Of a DNA stretch of 64,000 nucleotides, positions 51,451 through 63,215 are shown piece by piece. This stretch comes from Schistosoma haematobium (taxonomy: Eukaryota > Platyhelminthes > Trematoda > Strigeidida > Schistosomatidae). A program made the position numbers and the translations under genes. The notes beneath the pieces were generated by a model. That model was given only the letters and a program-made list of their open reading frames with translations, was not told the DNA's origin and did not search any database. Within the stretch, counting starts at the first letter, position 1; every line of letters begins with the position of its first letter. Location of the stretch: contig NC_067199.1 in the NCBI RefSeq assembly GCF_000699445.3, positions 31,914,902-31,978,901 on the forward strand. Direction: 5' to 3'.

Positions 51451-52875
51451 ATGATCTTGCGCAACTCTTCATTCATTGACTGGGGTGAATAACTGTCTCA
51501 CACTCGACGCGGATCGAACTATATTAATCACAGCCTTGTAGAGTTTGTAGAATTACCGAATCTTTTCATGTAGCGCGCAAGAACTTAGTTACTGTAGCTA
51601 GTATATTAGGTTTATCCAGATAGAAGTGTATTCGAATTCTTATTTCGCCAAACACATATTTATCTGTGGAATAACTGTTTGACCATTGGTAGGCTTACTC
51701 GTTTGAAACCAGCTGTGACGGGTTATTAGAAGCAGGAAAATGGTTAGATATAACGTGAACATAAGTTTTTTAGTGAGATTAAGTAATCATAGTGTATTTG
51801 AAAAGTAGTTTATTACCCCTAAAAAACCTTTAGATAAAATAATGTATAAAGATTACTGTCTAGGCGTAACATGGATAGGGTTTTAATGAGAAAAAACAGT
51901 TTGGAAAAAAATTCTTTACAAATTGTGTTAAAAGTAGTTTACACGTTAATTATTTTCTCTATCCTAATCCCATTTCCCTCTCAGTAAATGAAAAAAACAT
52001 GGTTCGTTTTAGTTTTTCTAATAGTATTTCAGTAAACGTTAATATCAGTGACGTAATTATTTGCGATTCAGTGTTATTAAAATTTAGAATTTACTGATTC
52101 CAAAAATTTATTCGAACAGTACACTAATGTACTTTTGGAAGGGCATTTTCATGTAATTTTTTGATCAAAAACTGACAAATTATTCAAAGTGGCTACATGT
52201 CTCAGAAAACAATGTCAGATGATCTCCTGTATAGACAGAATTTTGGTAGAAGAGATTTTTTTCAAAACGGAAAATCTTCGATTCAGGATTCAAGATTTGG
52301 ATATCTGCCGGTTAATCAAGTAAAAAGATTATTACTTTACCATTTTATCACTATCAAATTTAATGCTATCAACAACCCATTAATGTACATTAAAAACAGA
52401 AAGAAATCAGGTAAGAGATTTTTACCACTGACATGATCATTTAAAACTAATTTTTCAGTCCTCATTTGGACGTGTGTATAATTGGTGCAAAATGAAATTC
52501 GTAGGGGAATCCATAACAGAAAGGGCAATAAACCTTCATACATTTTTTGTTTGGATGTTGGATTTATTGATATGTGAACAGAATTTTCTTTACATCTAAT
52601 ACTGGCATTTAAATATAAAACGTAATGATGAAATCAAATGCAATGCGAAATTATATTGAGAAGTAACACTGGGTGTTCAATAGCCAAGAATTGTACATTT
52701 GTTTCAAACAAAATCTTCCAGTCAGTAAAGTGTATAGTTTTTCTTACTAAAGAAACAAAATATTAATTACTTTAGGATAACTTATTATAATACTCAATAT
52801 AGGCAGTCAGCAAGTTCAGGCCATGAGGAAGTTGTGTGTAAAACAATCATTGAGTTATATTCATATTAATATATC
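51451..52875. other. Intergenic AT-rich DNA
   Basis: The short open frame at 52197-52436 has no recognisable content. Nothing else seen. Confidence 0.4.
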
Positions 52876-52879
52876 ATCA

Positions 52880-53150
52880 ACCTAATATGGCAGAGAACAA
52901 ATCAGCTTCCAGTTGATGAGGAATTTAGAAGATGCTAGAGGTGGATAGGACAAACATTGAAGAAATCATCGAACTACATGATGAAGCAAGCACTAACTCG
53001 GAATATTGAGGTGGAAATGAAAAGAGAAAGACCGGGAAAACATCGAAAGGATCAATAGCAACTGAGAACAGCTAGAAAAGATTGCTCAGAACGGGGGATG
53101 CTTGTGGATGGCCTGTACTTCTCCACGAGGGGCAAAAGATGTAATTAGGT
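52880..53150 (+). pseudogene. RTE C-terminal fragment
   Basis: The plus strand reads IWQRTNQLPVDEEFRR, RWIGQTLKKSSNYMMKQALT and RERPGK with stops and shifts, matching the end of the RTE frame, and closes with TTCTCCACGAGGGGCAAAAG. It is 5'-truncated and old. Confidence 0.8.
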
Positions 53151-53344
53151 AATATAGAATGTTCATATTAATTACTGACCGTTATCTAACTACCAGGAAT
53201 TATATACATATTTGATATTTTATTCAGGTATGTATGGTATGATTCCGCAATTAATTATATGTGATTTCAAAATCTAAAAATCTAGAATGCAACGAGCTAG
53301 AAAAAAAGGATCTCATTATACTTTTGTTTCAAACAACTTTATAT

Positions 53345-53655
53345 TTGAAGGGGTTTTTTGTGGATATTATAGTAATTTCAATAATTAAGATCATGAGACA
53401 ATTGAAGCTTGACCACCATGGAAACCCCAGAAGCACTAGATGGCTGTTACGTCCTATTGTGGAAGTCCTCAGCAGTGCTCATCCACGATCTAGCCTCACG
53501 AGATCCGAGACTGACAGATCCTGAGTTCGAATCTCGTGGGGCTTGTTCATGGATGAAGAGTTCAACAATAGGATGAAACGGCCGTCCAATGCTTCCATGT
53601 TCTCCATAATGATCTAACTTCAATTGACTCAAGATCTCAACTATTGAAATTCTTT
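53345..53655. repeat. Fold-back pair of tRNA-like hammerhead repeats
   Basis: Left arm 53345-53495 (minus sense: hammerhead block with CTGAGGA but GTAAC for GAAAC, so A13 is lost). Right arm 53500-53655 (plus sense: B-box-like GAGTTCGAATCTC at 53524, then a hammerhead missing its CTGCTGA start). Outer tails pair with each other. Confidence 0.85.
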
Positions 53656-53740
53656 ATTTGATCACAGTATACACAATAAACAATCTTGAACTTGAAATTT
53701 AAATGTTTGTTAAAATATTAAATAAAGTAAATGATTTCTT

Positions 53741-54462
53741 GGCGAGACTCTAATTTATGGACGAGCCAATAAGAGGCGTTTTAGAGATTTCATAGTTACA
53801 GCGCCAACTTCAGTGCTTAATGCTAACGTACAAAACTTGATAATTGAGCGCCTATAACAAATAAAACGGCAAGACTATAATTTGTGGACGAATCAATCAG
53901 GTATAAGATAATAGATCTCGGATTTTAACGCAAAAGTTTTTCATCCATTTGGCTAAATAAAATTCTGGCATTATAGCTGATGTCAATTCGTGATGAAAAT
54001 CTAACTAAGGCGAATCACGACAATTATTGTGAACTGGATAATAAAAGCACCAGTAACACTGGCTGCAGCCAGGTACTACAATATATACGGATGTTTGGAG
54101 AGCGTACAGACTATTACATAGACTTAGTTATGTGCATCGTGTCGTTATCCACAGGTAGCATTTTGTGCACTCAACAACCGGAGTGCACATAAACAATATT
54201 GAAGCTATGTGGTTGAGGCTGAAAGAGTTTTTGAGACTTTATCATGACTCCAGAGGCCGACTATTCTGTAGCCGTATGGATGATTTCATCTACTGCATAC
54301 ATTACGATTTTAGAACCTGTGAACCACTTTCTAACCTTGACACGTTTTTAAACCACATATAAGAAGTGTATCAACTTTATTTCCTTGGTTTGCTGATTGC
54401 CTAATATTTCTCAAAGTCGCTTAAGATTCGTTCAAAGGTCGTTCATAAATTCGAGTCTCGCC
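53741..54462 (+). mobile_element. Merlin-type DNA transposon, deletion derivative
   Basis: Terminal inverted repeats: left GGCGAGACTCTAATTTATGG and right end GAGTCTCGCC preceded by CATAAATTC (about 22 of 25 pair). It is flanked by GATTTCTT (53733-53740) and GATTTCTC (54463-54470), an 8-bp target duplication with one change, the size expected for Merlin. Inside, the C-terminal end of an IS1595/Merlin-like transposase survives (see 54120-54362). A second left-end-like sequence lies at 53868-53891. Confidence 0.8.
54120..54362 (+). pseudogene. Merlin transposase C-terminal remnant
   Basis: Frame reading TGVHINNIEAMWLRLKEFLR, then a SRMDDFIYCIHYDF block and EPLSNLDTFLNHI. The NIE-x2-W-x3-K signature and the following D(E/D)F pattern match the end of the DDE transposase of Merlin/IS1595 elements. 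The upstream catalytic part is deleted, so no active enzyme is made. Confidence 0.7.
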
Positions 54463-54470
54463 GATTTCTC

Positions 54471-55040
54471 CGAAGAAAGAAATGAATGAACAAACATAAA
54501 ATATTCTAATATTTATATAATTGACATTCTCTACTTTTATATTAAAAGAAGATTTTATCTTTTCTTCTTTGTTTAAAAATTACTTTTACCCAAATAATTA
54601 ATTAAAAAGTTATTTAACCTAAAAACAAACAAACAAACACACAAACGATTTTTTTCTGTACATCTTTGTGATGTTCTTAAATATATTGTCTTCTATAATC
54701 ATCAGTGAATTTATCATCCATAATCTTTTATATATATTTTTTCGTTTTTATCTTTAACTCTATAATTATACTCCTGATGGTTATTAACATAAAAAAGCAA
54801 AGAAAGAACGAAAGAAAGAAAGAAAGAAAGATGATTACATTTCATTCTGAGGACATATTTGACTAATCAACATGAAACACGAAACAATTTCATTATATTT
54901 ATATATGGATACATAAATAGGATTATAGAAATGTAATTTTGATGTAATTGTGTTCAGTGTATAAGTAATTGCCAAATAAATACAAACAAAAGATTATTGG
55001 TTTTTTATTATTTATCTAACTTGATTTATTACATCTAAAA
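54471..55040. other. Intergenic AT-rich DNA with (GAAA)n
   Basis: Contains a (GAAA)n tract at about 54807-54832. Nothing else recognised. Confidence 0.4.
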
Positions 55041-55044
55041 AAGA

Positions 55045-55125
55045 TGAAACAGCCGTCCAGTGCTTCCAGGTTTTCCATCGTTGTCTAGCTTCAATTGATT
55101 CATGATTTCAACTATTGAAATTAAT
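55045..55125 (+). repeat. 3' half of a hammerhead short repeat
   Basis: Starts inside the ribozyme (GATGAAACAGCCGTCCAGTG) and continues through TTCCAGGTTTTCCATCGTTG to the tail start (TTGATTCATGATTTCAACTA). It is 5'-truncated, as many retroposons are. Confidence 0.8.
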
Positions 55126-55328
55126 AATATAATTTTCACATATAATGACTTCTCTATACTCGGCGCCCAATTTCTGTTAAACTATTCGTTCTAATCTTGA
55201 CGAATATTCGTATAGTTGTTTACAGTTTACTTACTAAATACAATTAAGTACTATTTTGATTCATTATTTAAACTAATCAAAAACTAATCGTTAAATTTAG
55301 TTTCATATGAAGTGAATTCAATGAGTGA

Positions 55329-55349
55329 ACAACAACAACAACAACAACA
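55329..55349. repeat. (CAA)n microsatellite
   Basis: Seven tandem CAA/ACA units. Confidence 0.8.
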
Positions 55350-55679
55350 GAAAAAGAAACAAATGAAGAAAACTTTAATCTAACATAAGCAAAATGATGG
55401 AAAAATACATAAATCTGTAGTGAAAAAAAATGTCGGTAGATTTAATCTTCATGAAATACATAACTAAATAAGTTGGAAAGACCAAAAATAATATCCAAAA
55501 AATGAAAAATGGACAAAAGGCAAAGAATATGCAGAAATATGAAATATAGATCTTATAGCCCTAGACCTATTATTTATGTCTATCAATAACTTAGATATAT
55601 TATTCAGATGTTATTTTCATCATAGTCATGAGGATTTGGAATTATGTATCAGTAGTTTATTTTTAACTGTCGACCTAAA

Positions 55680-55860
55680 TAAAGATAAATAGTGGCTAGC
55701 AATGGAATCTAGGACGCGCGTTTCGTTCTATTTAGAACTTATCAGCTGAATGTACCAGCATCCTAGAGTTGATTTTCACTATGGATCTCAAACTAGTACC
55801 GTTAGCTTCAATTGCCATCATTTTATTCATTTAACTAATGAGTCCTGCTTGTGCACCAAC
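55680..55860 (-). repeat. SMalpha-type repeat with near-complete hammerhead
   Basis: The minus strand has a hammerhead block (TTCAGCTGATAAGTTC, AGAACGAAACGCGCGTC, CTAGATTCCATTGCTAGCC) downstream of a decayed pol III-like head. Stem II (GTTCT/AGAAC), GAAA, stem III and the GTC triplet are intact. The core reads CTGATAA, so the invariant G8 has become A. Predicted inactive or very slow. Confidence 0.75.
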
Positions 55861-56405
55861 ACCAAGCGAATTTTGTCGACCTAAATGTCTACCAAAAGCT
55901 TTCTAATCACGTTGATGACTAAAACTCAATACACGAAAATTATTATTAACTTCTTTTAGCTCTAATATTTTGATTACCTATCAAGTTCACTTTCTTTATA
56001 AGCTGAAGTATCATTATCTTTCAACACTTGAAAGGGGAAATTCGTGGAATTTCTATGTGCGACTTTTTTGTTTGGATCATTTCTCTATAATAGATCAGTA
56101 ACATCTCAAGAGTAATTAATGGGTATAGATCATGCTTAATTCCTAATTACGAAATTATTTTATGTTGCGTATTGGAAGTGTAATTAGTTGTCAAATGTGA
56201 AATTAATATTTCACTTTCATAGTGTAACAAAACTAAACCTGTTAACTACCACTTCTTAAACTAACACGGTATAAAAGAAATTTTTGTCATCTGCTATGGT
56301 TACGTATCGACGGTGATTCTATTGATCCAGTATTGTTTTCATCATTTTGAAGAATATTAAAAGTTTTGGCTACTTACATAATTATAGTAGTGTAGTAAGG
56401 ATTTA
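55861..56405. other. Intergenic AT-rich DNA
   Basis: No gene or repeat recognised. Confidence 0.35.
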
Positions 56406-56451
56406 TAAATTCTTTATTCAGATTCAGATTTGTGTAGGCCTACGGCCTATG

Positions 56452-58634
56452 TTATTCATTTTCTAGTATGCTTCTGTGAGCGTCTAGTCTTCTCTTGAAA
56501 GAGTCGGTTGAAGGTGCGGAAACCATTGCTTCGGGCAGCAGGTTCGAATTATTGATGACTCTGTGTGAGAACCTGTATGACACGGCCATTTTGTCCGTTC
56601 TTGGCTTTTCTACTCGCCCGCTATGTCCTCTGAGCTGTCCCGATCTAGTGGGAAGAAAAAGAGAGAACAAATTAGGTCCAAAATCATTTCTCAGTATTCT
56701 ATACATCAAAATCAGATCTCTCCTTAGTCTGCGATAGGACAGAGTAAAAAGGTCCAGCTTTTCAAAGCGCTTTTTGTATGGTAAACCCAGGAGTTCTGTA
56801 ATTGCAAGGGTAGCTGTCCTCTGTACTTTTTCTAGGATATCCGAGTCACCTTTTAAACAGGGGCTTGCAGCCTGAACGCAGTTCTCAATCTTGGTTCTCA
56901 CTAAAGTTGTGTATACTGTGGTGAACATGGTGGTATCTAACTTAGTGAATGTCCGTTTTAAAGCCCAGTGGGTTCTAAACCCCTTAACTGCGACCTCCCG
57001 GCAATGAGCTGTAGTCTTAAGATCATGACTCACTGTCACCCCTAGATCCTTACGAGACTGTTAAACAGGTACTGGCACTTCCCTTATGCTGAAACTATTA
57101 ACCTTTGTATCCCCAAAGTGCATGTAGACACACTTTTCCGCGTTGATAGGCATCAGCCAAGCTTTAGACCAGTTACTCATATTACTTAAGTCTGACTGAA
57201 GAGCACATGCATCTGCGTCTCCATTTATTACTCGCCAGATTTTTACATCGTCAGAGTATAATAACATTGGGGACTGTATTATACTTGGAAGATCATTTAC
57301 ATACAGTACAAAAAGTAAATGATCAAGGACGGAACCTTAAGGTATTCCCCTAAGTACTGGTCTCCAGATGGAGCACTTGGAATTTATTCTTAATTTTTGT
57401 CTACGACCTACTAGGAAGTCCTTAAGCCATTTTAAAAGAGGTCCGGCAATACCAAGGTTTTCTAACTTCAATAGCAGTCTATTAGTTGGCACCTTGTCAA
57501 AAGCCTTACTGAAGTCTATGTAGACAACATTCACTGAGTTTCCGTTGTTTAGTGCCTTTATCCGAACTTCCCTTGCTATAAAGAGGTTCGTTGTACAAGA
57601 TAAACCGTTTCTAAAACCATGTTGCTCTCTGTTTAGCAAGTTATTGGTTTCCATAAGTGGCATTATGATCCGTTTGACTATTGTTTCCAATATTTTAATA
57701 ACAACGCTGGTGAGGCTTACAGGTCTGTAGTTCGATGAATTTGTCTTGGTCATGTTTTATGTATTGGAGTGACGATTGCGTCCTTCTAGTCGATAGGTAA
57801 CACCCCTTGGTCAAGTGGCATGTTGAATATCACAGTCAATGGAGCCGCGATATATTGTGCAATATGTCTCAAGATTTCGGGGTGTAGTTCATCTGGTCCT
57901 GTTGATTTTTCCATGTGTAAGGTACTAAAAGCTTTAAGTACATCGTCTTGATCGAAGTCGACGGTGAGCAGGCGGTTTGTTGACTCCGTATTTTGGCCTG
58001 GTTCTTTGTCTAGAGCAGGTTCCTGAGTAATAAATGCCCCAAAATAGTATGCTATAGCCTCCGCTTTTTCCTGATCGCCCTCTATCATTTCAGATTCACT
58101 CCCTTCTCTAATTAGGTTTGGAATCCAATGATGCATCCTTGTTCTGTAGTTTCTGTACAAGAATATTCTCTTGGGTTGCTTGAGTGCAGATTGTGCCAAC
58201 TGCATTTCATATTTTCTTTGAGCTTCTCGAATTTCAGTTACAGACGTATTTCTTATCGATCTGTAGCGTTCCATCGTACCTGCTGTGCCAAGGTACATAG
58301 CAACATTCCAACATGTCTTCTTTTGTCTTAGTAGACGTCGAATATCCCGGTTTATTCAGCGATGGCCGTGCTTCTTCTTCTTTGGGACTGTCCAGGGTAT
58401 GTATGGTTGAGTTACCCGGTTGTATAACTGCCTGAAACGAGTCCATGCCTCTTGTACTGATTCCTCTGAGTCAATTTCCCAGTTTTCAGCCGATGCTGCG
58501 GAGTTGATTGCCTCCATATCTGCCTTCCATATATTCGGACGGGCCGGCACAACTGTTTGACAGACAATCTCAGCCGTGAGTTTGAATGATATGACTGTAT
58601 GGTCACTTCTCCCTAATGGTGAGAGGAAGGCCAT
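56452..58634 (-). pseudogene. CR1 reverse transcriptase, broken into frames
   Basis: Consecutive minus-strand pieces: 58634-58356, 58298-57786 (STGPDELHPEILRHIA), 57753-57337 (NSSNYRPVSLTSVV, motif A VVYIDFSKAFDKVP), 57267-57061 (motif C LLYSDDVKI) and 57039-56452 (C-terminal part ending SFKRRLDAHRSILENE). The catalytic box reads YSDD instead of the usual YADD. Stops and shifts between the pieces make it non-functional. Confidence 0.88.
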
Positions 58635-59715
58635 TTGACCAACGCCATCACTGTGTGTGAAGACTAAATATAAAGAGAAGAAGAGTTTCTTAAGTCATAT
58701 CTTGTGGGATTTCTTATATGTTGGATTGAAGCTAATGCAATCAAGGTTTCTAAAAGTTTTCAATTAAATTACATTATCGATGACCCTTCTTCAAATTTAA
58801 CCCGGTTTATAAACGGTGCATTAAAGTCAAACACTACAAGACTTTTACCCTTGTTTCACCAGGACTTAAGTTTACTTAGGAGAAAATCATATACTACACA
58901 TTCTGGACTGCGATATACTACGACTAATTCAATATCTTGCCGTCTTCATTTCAGCTTACATCGCACCAGTTCACATATCCCTGAAACTTGTGCCATTGTC
59001 TCAACTGCTCTTATGGTTAGGGTACCTCTCGTGTACAGGATAACTCCACCTTCCCTACGGTTTAATCTGTTACCCCTACTGGATAAAAACCAGACAATTA
59101 AATTTCATTATCTAATACTTCCGACGTTAACCAAGTTTCTGAAACGGCAATAACATCCGGTTTTGCTTTATCCACCATTGACTTGAGTCCCACCATTTTA
59201 TTTAGTAAGCTGAGAGCATTTGTGTAGTATGCCTTTAAGTCTGTGTAGAACTTTCCGTTACCACCCAGAGTGGTTTATGGATCGGTTTTGCTCCGAACTT
59301 TTTCGACTTGAAAACCCTTAAGAACGAGGATTCTTTCACCGTTTCAAGGACGCTAATTTATTTCCACTTCTGAAGCTTATCTCTTAATACGATCAGCTAG
59401 GGTGAGATCCTGACGGACGTATATTCCGGATCCAATCAGTTTGCGTGAGTTACCTAGAATCAGGTTCCTTTCTCCGACCGTGGCAAATGTAACCTTCAAG
59501 AAGCGGCTTTTCTGAGGACTTTCAGAATCGACCTTTTGTCCTATTCTATAAGGCTGACAGATGCTAACTCCTGAAACTGTTTTCGGGATTGGCTTTCCTG
59601 TTAAGGACTTAATATGACTGAGGTCGTGCTCAAATGTTGCCTTTGGTTCCTGATCGGAAGATTCTCTTAATTTATGAAAAGTGGCTGACCATTCAGCGAT
59701 GTCTGTCTTAACACA
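58635..59715 (-). pseudogene. CR1 endonuclease region, decayed
   Basis: Multiple frameshifts; AVSETWLTSEVLDNEI and a following GF block near 59150-59060 mark the APE-type endonuclease, and GRSDHTVISF (58612-58580) marks its C-terminal SDH motif. No intact frame. Confidence 0.65.
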
Positions 59716-60135
59716 CTATGGAATTTTTGTTCCTGAAACCGTCTCTTCCTTGCACTCCGATTTCAATTCAGCGTTAAGCGCAGAGGTTACGTTCTGTTTT
59801 CTTACTTTTCTTTTCGTAGGTGTGACTAAGAGCCACTTATTTACCTTACTTTGTCTCTTGACCACTTCCTCTACTCTGCTCAGACTTGGCTCCTCTATAG
59901 TTTGTGTTACATTGATATGTGAATCCGGGACTGAACCCGCAGATTCACATACCTCAGTATGGTCTATGGGTAGTTTCTTCTTCTCTGCGCGCTTCTTCAT
60001 TCTCCTTGTAACAATGCTTACATCCATATCCTTTATGGTCTCATTTGAATCTAGAGCTGGGCTCATTATAACACTCTCAATTTCCTCGAAAGCAGAGTTT
60101 TGATCATCTGCTGCTGCTTGTTTATCAGGGGGCAA
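59716..60135 (-). pseudogene. CR1 ORF1 C-terminal part
   Basis: 139-codon frame beginning MPPDKQAAADDQNSAFEEIE, with KRAEKKKLPIDH and KRKVRKQN basic patches. It continues ORF1 beyond the 162-bp insertion. No fold recognised; probably an RNA-binding or linker part. Confidence 0.6.
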
Positions 60136-60142
60136 TTTCTTA

Positions 60143-60304
60143 GTTGGTTAGCGTTTTTTTAGCGGGTTAGTTTTCTACGGGATGGGGACGCTAACCACAT
60201 GCCCAACCCTCCTCCTTTATCCGGGATTGGGACCGGCAGTAGCCCCCGGAGGGACTCCAAGCGGCTTATGCTCCATCGGGAGTAGCAGGCGTAAGTAAGT
60301 AAGT
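60143..60304 (+). mobile_element. 162-bp non-autonomous element with an RTE-like 3' end
   Basis: It interrupts CR1 ORF1 and is flanked by a perfect 9-bp duplication AATTTCTTA (60134-60142 and 60305-60313). Its last 40 bases (GGCTTATGCTCCATCGGGAG through GGCGTAAGTAAGTAAGT) match the 3' ends of RTE copies here (7015-7065) including the (GTAA)n tail. The first 120 bases (GTTGGTTAGCGTTTTTTTAG at the start) are unlike the coding part of RTE. Confidence 0.8.
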
Positions 60305-60537
60305 AATTTCTTATCTAGGTTTAGCAGCCCTATCGCCTCTAGGATCAGGAGAGACTTAGTAGAACAACATGCTTTACACAACCAACGTGATAATGGCTTG
60401 CAGCTACGTTTGCATGCGGTTGGTGTGAGTCCCGTGCACACACTGTGATACCACTTATTGCAGTTATCACACTGCATCCCCTCATCGACCGGGAAATAGC
60501 ATGCAGGTCTACCACAACGATGTTTCATCTGCGCCAT
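60217..60537 (-). pseudogene. CR1 ORF1 N-terminal part with PHD-like zinc finger
   Basis: Starts MAQMKHRCGRPACYFPVDEG; cysteines and histidine follow the PHD pattern C-x4-C-x8-C-x2-C-x4-H-x2-C ... C-x2-C (MQCDNCNKWYHSVC, RWLCKACC). PHD-type fingers in ORF1 are known from CR1 elements. After about 75 residues (60304) the frame runs into a 162-bp insertion and stops, so the protein is cut off from its C-terminal part. Confidence 0.8.
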
Positions 60538-60560
60538 AGATTTGTTTTGTTTCTATATAA

Positions 60561-63215
60561 ATAAAACAAATAAACAATAAAAAAATCCGACTTCAGTAGA
60601 TACAGGAAGATCTTAATACCTATGGATACAAACAATGCTCAAAGATATATTCAACAACGAAGATTAAGTACCAGTGCCTTTAGGTTTTATGTATCTGTAC
60701 TCGTTAAGTACAGATGATAAACTTCTCTAGAGAAAAAGCTGTACTCTTGTGGTTTACTTTAACTGAAAAAGTTCAATTAAAGCAAAACCAGTAGTCTTGA
60801 TGCGTAATTTAACGATCAATACTATAAAAATTACTCAGAGGAAAAATACCACTGTCCTTTTTGAACAGCGCGCGTGTCAGTGAAAGAAGTCAGTTCAGAG
60901 AAAAAGTTTTTCCACGATTTCGTTTAATTAAATTGTACAATCGTATTTCTAGTTAATTTTATTTTCTAAAACAGTATCGATTAGGTAATAATGGAAATCG
61001 ATACTATGTCACTGAATTGTGACTGCTCCATTAACTAATTTCTTGACTCAAGCACTCAAACTAATTGCTGTCAGGAGACTACACTACTCTCATTACAACA
61101 GGTTTCTTTTCTGGTAGATGGTAGACTCATACTGAAAATATTGGACATAAATCTTATTAAAAGCCATTTGAAACTTAAGCAATCGGAAGTTCTGTTTATC
61201 CCAGATCTTAGATCATGCAAATCCTGATATGACTCTCAGATCAACCAGCTATTGATTGCAGTTTCGAAAATATCTAAGGATCGATTTTTCACTGTCCTGT
61301 GTTGCTCAGGGCAAGTGAATTGCTGATTAATCTTTTTCTTCAGCAATAATGTCATGAGAAGATTATTACTAATATTGCAGCTTTTGAGCAATATAAACAA
61401 TCATGTATTTGGTCAGGTATCACTACCAAGGTTTGACTTGATAGTTTCGAATAGTTACCTGAATTCTCATTTAGTGTATAAGAAAGAAACGTTGTTAAAT
61501 CTAATCGATGGATTTTATAAACAAGAAAATATGAAAGGATACCTTAATATTTAATTTATCAGTAGCGATGCAACTTTTCAGTAAAGAGGTTTAATCCGTA
61601 TTTATTAGCAGAAATCCTTTATTATGTAAGGAATCCGGTTGCACATATTTGATAAATAGTGAATAATTCTCATGCATAGTAGAAATACTCAGAATTACTA
61701 CAAAAACCCAAGTCACATTCGTCCATACTCAACACAAAGAATATAGTCCTGAAAAAACATCTTACCGAAATAAATCAATGTAATATTGAACAACAATCAC
61801 AATTAGTTAAAACATAATTTAACCTTTTTATCTTATATCACGGTGAACTGTTGAACAATAAACATTAACCTTACAATAAAACCCAAAAGTCACCATTTTA
61901 CGCTGGACACAAAATGCATTTAACTTATCAGCATAAGGCTGTGGAGAATAATGAATTTTATTGATTGTATTAAACAATCTAAATAAGCTATTTAATTGGT
62001 TACTATCTAGTTTACGGTTCTATTCCATAATGGTTAAGATATAGTGAACATTTCTACCAATATAACGATTTCGATCATTGTTAAGAGATCAGTCAAATAT
62101 ACTTCCTTTCCTGTGCTCAACATATGGATCAACACTGAGGACGAATTAAAAAAAAACTGAATATACGAAACACGAATTTAAGTGTTTGGAAGCATTTCCT
62201 TTTTTATCTTCTTCTGAAAACTGGAATTTTTAGATTAATTTTTTAAATTTTCGAAACTTACATTACACTCATATAATAAATTATTGTTAGATAAACATCC
62301 GGTACAATAAAGAAATGGGGATGAAAACATAAAAATCAAACAGAAAGAACATAAAAAATACACATGAATAGATTTATATTTATGAGAAAGCGGTATATCG
62401 CCTGACATCAACTGACAGATAAAAACAGGCGACGACGACCATCTTTTTTCTTGCTTCTTGAAAAGACGTAACTAATATAGTAAATTAATAGATAATATGA
62501 AAGTCAAGGTCACACATGCAGATAACACTGAACATAAAAAGTGGATGTGAGTATGTATTTATGTATTGCTTTTGTAATCTTTCTTCCATTAGTACTACTA
62601 ACATAAAAGATAAGCACGAACAATAACTTATCCAGCTAGAAATATGTACAGTGATAATATTCAGAAATTTTATTGCCTTTAAGAATTATGAAAATCACTA
62701 TAAAATAGTTTGATAATTTAATTGCACGTCCTGAGAAACATAATGTCCCATACTGGTTCCCTTTTTTAAAAAGCTTATGTCTAACATAGACATGAACATC
62801 ATAGAACCGACTGATCAAACTACATAATGATATAATTAGAGTACATGTCAACTAGTTAGAAATATATTCTGATTATCATCGTTATTTTAATAATCGTTCT
62901 ACAAAACCTTTCCTGTTGGAATGCTGGTTATATTGGTGCTTTCCACTACATAAGATTTGCTTAACAGGTGTTATTTTAACGAATACATTCTATTGTTTTT
63001 TAGTAGTACTAACTATAATTTTTATTTCATATTCGTTTTTGTGACTATCAATACTGGGTTCCTAATTAGTTGTTCAGTCTTACAATAATCCTATCAACAT
63101 ACTACAGGCTTCATTATATCAAGTTTTACAATATCCCTAGATTTATCTAATCAGACTTTTCAGGACTATGCAACCAGATTTGTGTATAGATTTCTTCCAA
63201 TAGAATTTTTATTCA
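60561..63215. other. AT-rich DNA, no gene seen
   Basis: Only short unsupported open frames (for example 61354-61554). No tRNA-like, hammerhead or retrotransposon sequence recognised. Confidence 0.4.

Larger units (their letters stand above)
56410..60560 (-). mobile_element. CR1-type non-LTR retrotransposon, nearly full length, decayed
   Basis: In minus-strand order: ORF1 with a PHD-like zinc finger (60537-60217, interrupted by an insertion) and an acidic/basic middle (60135-59716), a decayed endonuclease (from about 59150, SETWLTSEVLDNE recognisable), then reverse transcriptase to the stop at 56452. The 3' end has a short tandem AATCTGAATCTGAATAAA-like tail at 56411-56430, typical of CR1 elements that end in short repeats rather than poly(A). 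Several frameshifts and stops break it. Confidence 0.85.

Noticed and set aside
58704..59153. 149-codon plus-strand frame
   Set aside because: Antisense of the decayed CR1 endonuclease; the peptide has no recognisable features.
59681..60103. 140-codon plus-strand frame
   Set aside because: Antisense shadow of CR1 ORF1.
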